A stretch of 39,953 nt of DNA, taken from Pedobacter agri PB92. GTDB taxonomy: Bacteria; Bacteroidota; Bacteroidia; Sphingobacteriales; Sphingobacteriaceae. The notes beneath the pieces were generated by a model. It was not told where the DNA came from and searched no databases. It saw only the letters and a list, made by a program, of their open reading frames with translations. The position numbers and the translations under genes are program-made. Of this stretch, positions 24,128 to 33,052 are shown in pieces. Position 1 is the stretch's first letter. Every line of letters starts with the position of its first letter. The stretch lies in assembly GCF_000258495.1 (NCBI RefSeq), contig NZ_AJLG01000019.1, positions 1-39,953 on the forward strand. The letters run 5' to 3'.

Positions 24128-24958
24128 CTACTTTATCATATTATTCAAGCCAACTGAAGCTTTCCTAAAGTCTTTTAATTTTAAAACCAAACCGACATTT
24201 GGAATTCTTTCATTAGTGTAGGCCTGATAGTTTGGGAAAACTTGGGATTTTGGTATTTTGTGTTTGTTTAAAAATGTCTTGCAAATATCCCAGAAAACCG
24301 AAATACTAATATCTGTATCAATCAATGACCATAAATCATAAAAATATCTCGCTGCCTGGGTTTTATGTTGTATTGCAAAATTTAATACTGCTTTGGTCAC
24401 ATCTTTTTGTCTTTCAACTCTTGATTGATCATCATACATGGTTCCGGCAACTCTAACCCTCGCGTATGCGAGTGCCTGGTCACCGGTCATTTTTATGTTC
24501 CCAGTTCTCGTCAACGGCAAAAGTGATATTCCTTTCAATGATGCTTGCTCATCGATATAGCGATTAACATATTGATGGATACCCTTATCAATGTGCAAAT
24601 TCACTCCGCCAAATTTATCGATGACGTCTGCTGTATTACGAAAGTCTGTTATTATAGTCTGAGATAGATTTGTTTTAAAATTTGCATTGATAGTGCTCAG
24701 CAATAAATCTTTTCCCCCCAGTCGATACGTTGCATTTAATTTTCCATTGCCATATCCTTTGATGTAGACATAAGTGTCTCTCAAAATTGATGTGAGCTTT
24801 ATTTCATTTTCTTTAACGGTTATGACCATTATTACATCTGCATTTCCTCGCTTGCCTTGCTCCCTAGAATCCGATCCAATTAAAAGTATTTGACTTGCAA
24901 ATGATTGCACTGTATAATAAATTAAAAACACCGTGAGAAATAAAAATTTTTGAGGCAT
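24128..24958 (-). CDS. LytR-CpsA-Psr (LCP) family protein
   Basis: This 276-residue exported protein has a signal peptide (FLFLTVFLIYYTVQSFAS). Directly after it comes the LCP domain: ILLIGSDSREQGKRGNADVI, LTSILRDTYVYIKGYGNGKL and the C-terminal motif MTGDQALAYARVR with DDQSRVERQKDV. The Asp30, Arg32, Arg60 and Asp61 positions correspond to the pyrophosphate and metal pocket. In Gram-positive bacteria LCP enzymes attach polymers to peptidoglycan from lipid-linked donors. In a Bacteroidetes the substrate is unknown, perhaps a capsule or surface glycan. No glycan-synthesis genes adjoin it. Confidence 0.88.
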   Translation of the reverse strand: MPQKFLFLTVFLIYYTVQSFASQILLIGSDSREQGKRGNADVIMVITVKENEIKLTSILRDTYVYIKGYGNGKLNATYRLGGKDLLLSTINANFKTNLSQTIITDFRNTADVIDKFGGVNLHIDKGIHQYVNRYIDEQASLKGISLLPLTRTGNIKMTGDQALAYARVRVAGTMYDDQSRVERQKDVTKAVLNFAIQHKTQAARYFYDLWSLIDTDISISVFWDICKTFLNKHKIPKSQVFPNYQAYTNERIPNVGLVLKLKDFRKASVGLNNMIK

Positions 24959-25217
24959 GATATACTAATATTTAAATACAACTTGGGGATTCAAAAATAA
25001 ACACAACATGTTACCTGTTATATAGCCTTTTTCAGCTACATATAGTTACTATCATGCGCTAAACAAATCACAGTTAACTTCATGTAGCCATTTAAATCTC
25101 CAGGTAGACAAAGCATCTTTTTCTGAAACCTCAACCAAACTAAGTAATTAGTGAAGCGCTGGATGAGGTGGATGTTTATTCCGGTTGCGTTTCCTATTAG
25201 ATCGAACCTGATACAGG
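24959..25217. other. Intergenic region between LCP and small membrane protein genes
   Basis: This AT-rich region is between divergent genes, so promoters for both are expected. TTTATTTTTGAAT on the minus strand near 25000 resembles a -7 element for the LCP gene, but the spacing of a -33 TTG is not right. No gene is seen. Confidence 0.35.
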
Positions 25218-25248
25218 TTGGTAGTTTTATTAACTTTTTTATTTTTGC
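25218..25248 (+). promoter_or_regulatory. Bacteroidetes -33/-7 promoter
   Basis: TTG at 25218-25220 is followed after 19 bases by TATTTTTGC at 25240-25248, an exact TTG-N19-TAnnTTTG-pyrimidine arrangement. The ATG of the next gene is at 25252, so transcription would begin at or within the first codons, implying a leaderless or nearly leaderless mRNA, or a later start. Confidence 0.6.
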
Positions 25249-25251
25249 CGG

Positions 25252-25452
25252 ATGAAACTAAAAATTTCAAACTATCCGGTTTTTTATATATTTATTACGA
25301 TATCCTTAGTCACGGTTTTTACTTGTTTGATCGGCTTGTATGCCCCCTTTGTGAAAAGGACGATTACAAAAACAGAGCTAAAAGAGCAGTGTAATGGATC
25401 TGCAAAATGCGAAAGTCTTTATAAGCTGATGCGCTATGAAGTTATAGAATGA
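25252..25452 (+). CDS. Small single-pass membrane protein
   Basis: This 66-residue protein has one membrane segment (about residues 10-30, VFYIFITISLVTVFTCLIGL) and a charged C-terminal tail with two Cys (EQCNGSAKCESLYKLM). It is preceded by a strong consensus promoter 4 bases before the ATG. No family is recognised. The good promoter and membrane topology support a real gene. Confidence 0.5.
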   Translation: MKLKISNYPVFYIFITISLVTVFTCLIGLYAPFVKRTITKTELKEQCNGSAKCESLYKLMRYEVIE

Positions 25453-25488
25453 CTCCAAACAAACCCCAAATATTCTTATTGTAATACC

Positions 25489-25611
25489 ATGTCACCATTC
25501 AAAGCAGGTATATTTGAAGGCGTAACAATTGGCCTATTTTCGTTCATTGGTATCAAGTTATCACCGACCCGTAAGTTTGTAGAGGTTATTTACTTAAAGA
25601 TTATTGATTAA
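25489..25611 (+). CDS. Possible 40-residue protein
   Basis: ATG at 25489 opens a 40-codon frame starting MSPFKAGIFEGVTIGLFSFI with a weak hydrophobic segment and ending VEVIYLKIID. It lies 36 bases after the small membrane protein gene, so it could be cotranscribed. Only the reading frame and composition support it. Confidence 0.3.
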   Translation: MSPFKAGIFEGVTIGLFSFIGIKLSPTRKFVEVIYLKIID

Positions 25612-26021
25612 TTTGGCATGTGTGGTGTTATTTTTTTAAATTTCTAATGGATACGGAGAACCTCTTCGTATTCCATACTATGACAGGTTCATTCTTACCA
25701 TCTTAACGACCAGCTATTCAGTTTAATATCACTCTTTCTTTTTTCAGTTGGGCTCATCCCGCGTGATCCTACAGTTAAATAGATTTGAGATCCATATCGG
25801 TTCTCACTGAAAAAACTCTTTTGAATAAGCTTTCAAAGATCCAGGCGTAGACTGGTAAGTGCAGATCATTCCATTTCAGCAAACCCCATACTGAGAGTGG
25901 ATTTTAATCATTCCATCTTATTTGTCGTCTGTAGTAAATCCGATAGTTATACTGTTTTTTCAAATGATGTCAAACCATTATTGAACTTATTCGTTCAGAT
26001 AAAACCTTAAATCTCCTAGCC
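25612..26021. other. Non-coding stretch, nothing recognised
   Basis: This 410-base AT-rich stretch upstream of an ECF sigma factor gene has no open frame of protein character, strong hairpin or repeat. It presumably holds the promoter of the sigma factor. Confidence 0.45.
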
Positions 26022-26528
26022 ATGGATCAATCAGAATTCTCACATACGATTAGTAAATACTCCAAACATTTATACGATCATGCATTGAAGTTCACCAATG
26101 ATGAAGACGATGCCAAGGATTTAGTTCAAGAAACGTTAATCAAAGGAATGAGGTTCTGCAATAACTTTGATCGAGGCACAAACCTTCGTGGCTGGCTTTA
26201 TGTGATTATGAAAAATACCTTCATCAACGAATTCAGAAAAGCTGCAAAAACAAAAAAACTCATCACTACAGATGATGAAATCAGTGATGCCAACCTGACT
26301 AAAAGCGCCGCCACAAATACCGCCAATTCTACTTTTGCTATGGAAGATATCAATAGAGCGATGGCGTCAATTAAAGCGGAATACAGTATTCCTTTTCAGC
26401 TCTATTTTGAAGGATATAAATACGAAGAAATAGCTGAGCAGCTGGATATACCACTAGGAACAGTAAAAACGCATATCCACCAGGCGCGCCAAGGGCTTCA
26501 AAAGTACCTTGCATTGTACAGGAGATAG
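26022..26528 (+). CDS. ECF-type RNA polymerase sigma factor
   Basis: This 168-residue protein has region 2 with DDAKDLVQETLIKGMRFCNN and FDRGTNLRGWLYVIMKNTFI, a Thr/Ala/Asn-rich linker, and region 4 with IPFQLYFEGYKYEEIAEQLD and IPLGTVKTHIHQARQGLQKY. It resembles the orphan ECF sigma factors common in Bacteroidetes. No anti-sigma gene is adjacent. The ATG at 26022 is the natural start. Confidence 0.93.
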   Translation: MDQSEFSHTISKYSKHLYDHALKFTNDEDDAKDLVQETLIKGMRFCNNFDRGTNLRGWLYVIMKNTFINEFRKAAKTKKLITTDDEISDANLTKSAATNTANSTFAMEDINRAMASIKAEYSIPFQLYFEGYKYEEIAEQLDIPLGTVKTHIHQARQGLQKYLALYRR

Positions 26529-26775
26529 ACAAACCCAAATAATTAGCTCTCGATGCGTAAACATTCAAGACCCATTTATATTCGCCTTATTTATAGAGTT
26601 GGTATATTTTTAGCTTACATCCCTAGTTAGCGCATTCAAATTCGATTTGTTCTTGCGGGATTATAATTTTGGCAAAGTGCTTGGTTAAATGGAAGATTCG
26701 ACTCGACCTTTTCTTACCGGCAAAGACAATAAAAAGGCGTAGCCCTTATTCAAATTGCCTTCAGGAAGTACCAAT
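26529..26775. other. Intergenic stretch before a strong terminator
   Basis: No gene is seen in these 247 bases between the convergent ends of the sigma factor and endonuclease genes. Confidence 0.4.
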
Positions 26776-26811
26776 AAAAATGGGGGAAGCTTTTAACATT
26801 CCCCCATTTTT
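26776..26811. terminator. Bidirectional rho-independent terminator
   Basis: A perfect 13-bp inverted repeat (AAAAATGGGGGAA at 26776-26788, TTCCCCCATTTTT at 26799-26811) with a 10-base loop gives a GC core flanked by A and T runs. It can therefore terminate from both sides. It lies 53 bases after the endonuclease gene on the minus strand and also stops transcripts from the sigma factor side. Confidence 0.85.
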
Positions 26812-26864
26812 AAATTTATTAGTTAACTGTTACTCGGATCAATTAATCCCGTTCAATAGGTTGA

Positions 26865-28297
26865 TTAGTTCCCACTATCTTTCACCTTCTCCACCACGTC
26901 CTGGATGTTTTTTGATAAGTTGGACAGCAGGTTGTAACCTGTTGCAGCTTCAATGTCGCGAACAGAAACAATATAATCTTTCCAGCTTGCACTGGTGCTG
27001 TTAATGTTAGGTGTATTGATGGCAATTACCCGCGTGGAAGAAGTCACCCGGCTTAAATCGTTATCGCCTGTTTTTAAAAGTACCGCTACCTTCCAAACGT
27101 TTGCCGGAACCGTTACTTTTCCATTGTTAATGCTATTCACTACCGATGCACTCGCTGAACCAATGCCTCCGGTACCATAACTGCCCATGATCACATAAAC
27201 CTCATAACCGTTCAATGCCTGGCCACGAAGGTAGCTTTCAAAAGACTCCCAGGTTTTCTGGTTGTTGTTTGGAGCCTGAGGGATCATATTGGTCATTAGA
27301 AAAGTTGCTGAGTTAGCGGTACTGGAACTGGTACGGTCGCCACTTGGACAATTGTGCCCCCTATCGAAACCTGAGCCTGAATAGCTGTTACTTTGCACCT
27401 GGTACCAGTTGGCTGGCAGGCCGGTGAATGCAGCGAAATCATCTTTTCTGCTTGCGGCACCATTGAAGTTATTTGGATCTAAGTGCCAGCTCACCAGTTT
27501 GGAATGCCACGGGTCATGCTGTAACTTTCTACATAATATTTCTGATCGATCAGGTAGTTTTCCGCTGAAACCACTGTTGCCATCGCACCTGAAGGATTGC
27601 CAAATAATAAGTTTGAATTGTCTCCACCTGCCGGGGGCGCATCTGCACCTGCCTCGGGCGTTCCTCTTCCGGGTGTTGGATTGGTGGAGTTTCCATTATC
27701 CACAGGATCGGTATCTGGTGCACCTACCGTAATACCCGGATCGCCAGTGCCCTTGAAAATAATGTCATCGATATTGATCCTGGTGGTGCCTGCCTTCTTA
27801 ATCTGGAAACGGATTTTACCGGTGCTGCTCACTTTGAACGAATCTGTTACTAAAGTCGTACTGGTTTCAGCAATATCTGAACCGAGCTGAGCATAGGTTT
27901 TACCACCATCCGTGGAGGCCAGAAGCTGCCAGGTAGAATTCGCGTCTGTGCCGTATTTGGCATGCGACACATAGATCATTTTCGCACCCGCTACGTCAAA
28001 ATTCATAGACAGGTAGCCTGTTCTCAACCTAACAGATTTTGCACCATTTTTAGCATCTGCAGCAAGGTTGCCGATAAGGGCATCACTCATGGTCCATTTT
28101 CCGGTTAACAGCTGAACACTGTCTAAAGCATAGGCTCCTTTCGTACCCGATTCGAACGTTTCAGTAATGGCATAGGCCGTAGGTGCCTTTGGTGGCGTGA
28201 CAGGTGTTTCTTCTTCAACCGCTGTTTTTTTTGAACAAGCCGATAACGACAGGATTCCAACGAACCCCGAATAGATAAGGATGTTTTTAAATGTCAT
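26865..28297 (-). CDS. Lipoprotein DNA/RNA non-specific endonuclease (NUC1 type), frameshifted
   Basis: Two adjoining frames make one 477-residue protein. The N-terminal part has a lipoprotein signal with lipobox LSAC (Cys21), a β-sandwich domain (about 42-185, TFESGTKGAYALDSVQLLTG to INIDDIIFKG) and a Gly/Pro/Asn-rich linker. It stops after RGIPNW. One missing G (CC at 27494-27495 on the plus strand should be CCC) restores RGIPNW-VSWHLDPNNF, the normal junction in this family. The C-terminal ββα-metal nuclease has the catalytic motif FDRGHNCPSGDR (His about 315) and NNNQKTWESFE. It is probably a surface or periplasmic nuclease for nutrient or defence use. The break is probably a sequencing error. 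Confidence 0.85.
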
Positions 28298-28347
28298 TTT
28301 TTTAAATGTCTTAGGGTATGCACTATTCAGATCTTCTAAAATGAAAT

Positions 28348-28376
28348 GCGAAGGTATAAAGAAATGGCGATTGCAA
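28348..28376 (-). promoter_or_regulatory. Candidate promoter of the endonuclease gene
   Basis: On the minus strand, TTG (28376-28374) is followed after 17 bases by TACCTTCGC (28356-28348), one mismatch from TAnnTTTG. It lies about 50 bases upstream of the ATG at 28297. Spacing is slightly short, so this is tentative. Confidence 0.3.
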
Positions 28377-28632
28377 GGTTATATTATTGTTAACAATTCG
28401 GGTGGGGCTCCTGCGCTTACAAGGGTTTTAAAAGGCAGCTCTAAGGCTGATTGATTAGTAACCCAATTAAAGTTTCGATAGAACCTGATTCAGCGCTATT
28501 GGTCAAACAACAGTTGGAGAATCTGTGTTTATTTTCGAAAATCGTTACAGTGACATTTAGACCAGCAGGCTAGCGTGGTTCCGGCCGAATCTAAAAACGC
28601 AAAATCAATTTCATGCGATAGCAATCAATACT

Positions 28633-29178
28633 ATGAAAACAATCATTTGGAAAGGAATTTATTATAAGGCTCTTGAATATTTCCAGTTGTCTGAAACGAA
28701 TGACAACCTGCAAGTGAAGTCTAGAATCATCGGAACTTTTGAAGATAAATTTTATTGGGTAGATTATTCATTGGTTATTGCGAAAGATTGGACATTAACC
28801 AGTTTTAAAATAGAGTTTGAGGTCAATAACAATAAAAAAAGGATAGTGGGAGAAAAAATTAATAGTGATTGGTCAATAAACGGAGAAATGAAGCCGCTAT
28901 TCCGAAACTTCAACTTTATAGATATTTCATTGACACCCTTCACCAATACGCTGCCAATCAATCATTTGAACTTTATTGCTCATCAGAAAAAGACGATAGA
29001 AGTCATGTATGTCGACATTTTTAAAGGATCAATTGAAGCGGTAAAACAAAAGTACAGCAAAAATTCTGACCTTAATTATCACTACGAAAACATTCCAAAA
29101 GATTTTGAAGCAGACCTTGATGTTGACGACAGCGGATTTGTCAATCTTTACCCCACTTTGTTCGAAAGGATTGTTTAA
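28633..29178 (+). CDS. Putative glycolipid-binding protein (PF06475 type)
   Basis: This 181-residue soluble protein has the pattern of the putative glycolipid-binding family described for Pseudomonas PA1994. An N-terminal β-rich half (WVDYSLVIAKDWTLTSFKIE) is followed by the conserved core DISLTPFTNTLPINHLNF. IEVMYVDIF, a QKYSKNSDLNYHYENIP segment and the ending DDSGFVNLYPTLFERIV complete the pattern. There is no signal peptide. The true ligand and role are unknown. It stands alone downstream of a 335-base intergenic region. Confidence 0.8.
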   Translation: MKTIIWKGIYYKALEYFQLSETNDNLQVKSRIIGTFEDKFYWVDYSLVIAKDWTLTSFKIEFEVNNNKKRIVGEKINSDWSINGEMKPLFRNFNFIDISLTPFTNTLPINHLNFIAHQKKTIEVMYVDIFKGSIEAVKQKYSKNSDLNYHYENIPKDFEADLDVDDSGFVNLYPTLFERIV

Positions 29179-29329
29179 CAACTAACAAAATTTGAACCTG
29201 CTCTGCAAAGTATCTCTTGACCTAAATTAGTTAGGGTTTATAATTTCATTCACTTTTTATGTCTATCAAAATAGATGGGTGGTGATGTCAATTTTAAAAC
29301 CGATTTCAGGCCAACTCGAAGCTTGACTA

Positions 29330-29713
29330 TCAATATCCTAAGCGGGTGAACGTAGGATAGTATTTGTTAAAGAGCCGTTCGATCTGTACTGCGGCTTGTT
29401 TGTTTCTATTTTCTGGGCATTGTTTTTCGAAACATTCAGGAAGCAGGTAGCATAACGTTTTAATTTCTTTTTTAGTTACCAAATGTATAATCCAGGTGCC
29501 GCCATAGTATGTGGTTCCTGCAGATTTGCTTGCACGTTCCGCATCATAGGTTTCATCATCAACAAGCTGCCATGGTTTAGATGATAGTACTTCCCGTCAT
29601 AGCTTTTTATTCGATGGGTGTCTATCTGAACACCATTTAAAAATATGTTGATTCGTGTTGAAAAAATTTTTATTTGGATAAAATGTTGTTTATATGGTGG
29701 GAAGGATAATCAT
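29330..29713 (-). CDS. Unknown protein of about 126 residues, frameshifted
   Basis: No single frame covers this gene. One minus-strand frame is open from 29709 and encodes FIQIKIFSTRINIFLNGVQI and THRIKSYDGKYYHL. Another continues KPWQLVDDETYDAERASKSA, GTTYYGGTWIIHLVTKKE, TLCYLLPECFEKQCPENR and ends PTFTRLGY at a TGA at 29330. One extra base in the TTT run at 29576-29578 joins them. An ATG at 29713 is one frame off, so a second small error or another start must be assumed. Composition is fully protein-like. Family and function are not recognised. Confidence 0.65.
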
Positions 29714-29749
29714 TATTTCAATCGAAGCCCTTATCTAGGAAGTTAAGCG

Positions 29750-29854
29750 ATGGCTAATAATCCATTCCAGTCTGCCCTAAAGCGCGGTATAGGTATGGTT
29801 GCTGCCTGGATGAAACAAAACCTAATGCCTAAAATAATTATTGATAAACAATAA
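29750..29854 (+). CDS. Possible 34-residue basic peptide
   Basis: ATG at 29750 opens a frame encoding MANNPFQSALKRGIGMVAAW followed by MKQNLMPKIIIDKQ. It is a basic amphipathic peptide with no upstream hydrophobic signal. The codons look natural, but length gives no statistical support. Confidence 0.3.
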   Translation: MANNPFQSALKRGIGMVAAWMKQNLMPKIIIDKQ

Positions 29855-29881
29855 AATAGGAAAAACCGATGAGCTAAAAAT

Positions 29882-30244
29882 TTATGATGTGGCTAGAAGA
29901 CTATTAACTGTCCGAGCAAGCTCATCATAGTCAAACGGTTTTAGCATCACTTTATCAGCAACAATCGGGACAGTATATATTTGGGATTCTAACATTGCAG
30001 TGATGAGTAATATCGGAATGTGCGCAGTCTTAACTGATCTCTTCAAATCAAAACAAAGCTGTCTTCCATCACATTGATCGAGCAAAATATCCATTACAAT
30101 AAGTTCCGGATGGAATTGATCAATCATCTTCTCTAATAAGGCGGCATCATTAATTGTTTTCACCCGATGCAATTGTTCTGTTAATTCCAAATGCAGCACG
30201 TTAGCATTTCCGGCGTCGTTTTCAACTACTAATATCTTGGCCAT
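29882..30244 (-). CDS. Single-domain response regulator (CheY-like)
   Basis: This 120-residue receiver domain has the phospho-acceptor strand ELIVMDILLDQCDGRQLCFD (Asp52), the Thr strand IPILLITAML and the Lys loop VMLKPFDYDELARTV. The acidic pocket reads VVENDAGN, so the usual Asp-Asp pair is Glu-Asn-Asp. This still leaves two acids but is atypical. No output domain or partner kinase is adjacent. It is about 28% similar by eye to the receiver at 21.9 kb. Confidence 0.9.
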   Translation of the reverse strand: MAKILVVENDAGNANVLHLELTEQLHRVKTINDAALLEKMIDQFHPELIVMDILLDQCDGRQLCFDLKRSVKTAHIPILLITAMLESQIYTVPIVADKVMLKPFDYDELARTVNSLLATS

Positions 30245-30637
30245 GATTACTTTTTAATTGCCCTAAATTTACAGAAAATCCACACAATTTCAATTAACTC
30301 ATCACTGAGCAAAGACTCAGGGCATTCAGGGGTGCAATCAAGCGACGGAAGATCAAAAATATATCTACACCAATTTAAACGTGTATTTCTGCTAACAGAC
30401 TTGCTTTTCTCTGTTTTGAATCCATACGAAAGCAATCACTTAACGACAGCGTATTATTGATTTTACTTTCCTGATAAAGGTTTCGTTGACTACATTGATA
30501 ACGATCGTATACTGGGTTTGACTTAGGATTATGGATACAAGTGTTTTATATGCCAGTGATTACATCCTTTACATGATCTTTCAAATAAATAAAATCAGGA
30601 TTTACGCTTCTCAATAGTTTTTAAAGCTATACCTCGT
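30245..30637. other. Non-coding stretch, nothing firm
   Basis: This 393-base stretch lies between two minus-strand genes. A 62-codon minus-strand frame with a TTG start (30435-30247) ends 2 bases before the response regulator gene, but its Cys/Trp-rich composition gives no support. No hairpin of note. Confidence 0.4.
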
Positions 30638-33052
30638 CTATTTTACAGTAAAAAAAGCCACTTCCCGCGTAATTTGACCATTGATGCCAATCCCCTCTAA
30701 CGTTACCTGGTACCTGCCTTTTTCATCAGCGGTATAAAAGTCTAATGTTGCCATGCCTTCTTTGTCTGTAATGATATCAGGTTTCCAAAATAAAGGATCA
30801 CGAAGATCTTTGGCAATGTCGACTTTCTTAATCGCATAGTTAGGACTAGAAAAAGCTTTAGGAGCAGCAAAACCTGGAATTTTTTTTCGAATGATACCCG
30901 TAGTTTGCTCAGTAACCTTTGCGAAGTTTGGATTATGATGATTGGAGGTAAGAAAGATTATGCCAAAGCATACCCCCTGACCATACAAACTTTCGCCAAA
31001 TTGGTTTGCCATGCCCGCTGCTGTCACACCACCTTTGATAATTTGTACCCCAGTTAGCGATCTCGGATTGACAAAAGATAAATCCTCGATATTTTGACCA
31101 TTTAATAAAATCAACATAGGTCCTTCTTTACCTGCACATCTTCCCATTACCTTATTGTTTACTACAACTATTCCTATAAACCTACTCCTCAGGTAATCAG
31201 TTAAACTTATAATCTTGTGCAGCTCTTCAGCTTCTATGGTATAATCTGGAGGTGCAGCCGCGAAAGGATAAACCGAACCAGGAATGACGGGCCGACGTTT
31301 GGCGGCAATTTCAACTGTTTTTAATTCATTAACTTTCTCTTTTGATTGGATAGGATGAGGTTGGTTTTGATTTGATCCTTCGCTTTTTGCTGCTTTGGTT
31401 CCGTTCGCGTTTGGTAAATAAGTGGCTTCATCTTCAATGCTACTCACTTCCTCTTCCAATATAATCTGAACATTTTTTTCATTGCCCAGGTTGGTTACCC
31501 TGATCACCACCTCCGTACTATCTAAAACGCTGAAGTTTTCAAATTTGAAGATGCCATTTTCATTGGCAACAGTATCAATCAGCATCATATTTTTTGCCGC
31601 AAAAAGGCTCAGTTTTGCGCCAGCCATCGGCTTGCCATCTGTTTTCAGTACCTTTCCGCCAATGGATAAGCTTCGTTCTGCTGTAAATGGGGACGGGGGT
31701 TGGTTGTCTGTAAATATTTCATCCCAGGAAAAGGAACCCAACCTTTGTGTAATGAGATGCATGTCGAGCGCAGCTTTTCCCGTTTGCGCCTGAGGATCAA
31801 AATCAATGCTTTGGTCTTCATTTGTTTCATTGAGAATCAGGCTTGACCAGATTGACCAGCGACTGTTATTTTCCTCGAGGGGCTCATCTGCTTTGGCTAT
31901 AGCAATAGAATAGCCTCCTACAAGCCCGACACCCGTGTCATCAGATATGTTGAGCTTGATTTTAACGGGTTCACGGGTACCATATTCATTTCGATCCAGG
32001 AATAATTGCTTCGATGATTGCTTTTCTGGTACAAATAAAAACCGGTTCGCAAGCAAGGTGTTCTCCATTGAAAAAAGTGCTACCTCATTCAAACCCGAAG
32101 GCAGTAAAGCTTTTGGGATTTTGAGTGCTGATGATCCTAAGACAATCGATACGGGTATAACATGGTATATATTTCCATTGGCTTGAAAAACCACCCGCAC
32201 CTCATCCTGGACTGTCATCGTTTTGGATATTCTTACCGTTAAAGTATCTTCATTAGTGCTGTTTACAGCCAGTACATAGCCCTTATCCTTTACTTTTGGC
32301 AGTTCAAAGCGCCTGTTTGCAACGCTTTTTTCTAAAACAGCGCTGTATTTTCCTTGCTGTTTGGGCGATAATGCAAACATGCCCATCCCGGATTTTTCGG
32401 TTGCGAACTCGGCAACTTTATGATTTCCTTCATCTATCACATAGCCATTTGCAGCGATAGGATTACCCCCGGCATCCTGGCTTTTGACCACGACTTTCGA
32501 CCTCAGCCCGGCAACCAACGTGCCGCCTTCAGGATAGAATTGAAGTGAAGCAACCTCACTGGAGGCAGTTGGCAAATCAGCATTCCCTTTTATGCCAATA
32601 TTTAAATTAAAAGTATAAATCTTCTGAGCGCCATGCTCCATCAAACGGGTGTGAACATTAAATGGATAGCTTCCTTGATTAAACTTTTGAGGGCTTAAAA
32701 CCAAATATCCGTTTGCCATACCGGAATTTACCGGAAGCCGTAATTTTTGACTTTGGCCTTCACCGTTTACGATTTCAACATGCACGAGCTTACTTAAAGC
32801 AGATAACTGATTATTGTAGGCATTAACAAGATAAATTTTATACCAAACGGTATCGCCAATCGCGTAAATTGATTTATCAAAGTGGACATGAACTTTCTCT
32901 TTCGGGTGCTCCTGAAGAAACTGCTCCAGTTTTAAACTTAAATTTTTTTGATGATTAGATTCAATACCATCTGCAAGCGTGGGTTGCTGACCAGCAGAAC
33001 TTGCAGCATTTAATATAATGATCAATAACAACAGGTAATAACATTTGATCAT
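30638..33052 (-). CDS. Large exported MG2/carboxypeptidase-regulatory/TonB-plug protein
   Basis: This 804-residue protein is counted from the ATG at 33052 (MIKCYYLLLLIIILNAASSA, signal peptide, cut near GQQ); an upstream ATG at 33088 would spoil the signal. Macroglobulin-like β-domains occupy about 30-330 (KVHVHFDKSIYAIGDTVWYK, FYPEGGTLVAGLRSKVVVKS). A carboxypeptidase-regulatory-like domain follows (about 470-530, SIGGKVLKTDGKPMAGAKLS), then a TonB-receptor plug-like segment (about 615-705, ILLNGQNIEDLSFVNPRSLT). A final β-domain ends REVAFFTVK. There is no outer-membrane β-barrel. Such proteins are common in Sphingobacteriaceae; the role is unclear, perhaps surface peptide or polymer handling. 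Confidence 0.85.
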   Translation of the reverse strand: MIKCYYLLLLIIILNAASSAGQQPTLADGIESNHQKNLSLKLEQFLQEHPKEKVHVHFDKSIYAIGDTVWYKIYLVNAYNNQLSALSKLVHVEIVNGEGQSQKLRLPVNSGMANGYLVLSPQKFNQGSYPFNVHTRLMEHGAQKIYTFNLNIGIKGNADLPTASSEVASLQFYPEGGTLVAGLRSKVVVKSQDAGGNPIAANGYVIDEGNHKVAEFATEKSGMGMFALSPKQQGKYSAVLEKSVANRRFELPKVKDKGYVLAVNSTNEDTLTVRISKTMTVQDEVRVVFQANGNIYHVIPVSIVLGSSALKIPKALLPSGLNEVALFSMENTLLANRFLFVPEKQSSKQLFLDRNEYGTREPVKIKLNISDDTGVGLVGGYSIAIAKADEPLEENNSRWSIWSSLILNETNEDQSIDFDPQAQTGKAALDMHLITQRLGSFSWDEIFTDNQPPSPFTAERSLSIGGKVLKTDGKPMAGAKLSLFAAKNMMLIDTVANENGIFKFENFSVLDSTEVVIRVTNLGNEKNVQIILEEEVSSIEDEATYLPNANGTKAAKSEGSNQNQPHPIQSKEKVNELKTVEIAAKRRPVIPGSVYPFAAAPPDYTIEAEELHKIISLTDYLRSRFIGIVVVNNKVMGRCAGKEGPMLILLNGQNIEDLSFVNPRSLTGVQIIKGGVTAAGMANQFGESLYGQGVCFGIIFLTSNHHNPNFAKVTEQTTGIIRKKIPGFAAPKAFSSPNYAIKKVDIAKDLRDPLFWKPDIITDKEGMATLDFYTADEKGRYQVTLEGIGINGQITREVAFFTVK

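Noticed and set aside
20614-26528. The two ECF sigma factors as part of sigma/anti-sigma/SusCD operons
   Set aside because: Neither is followed by an anti-sigma (FecR-like), SusC or SusD gene; both appear to be orphan sigma factors.
30247-30435. 62-codon minus-strand frame ending 2 bases before the response regulator gene
   Set aside because: TTG start, no motif, Cys/Trp-rich; position alone is not enough.
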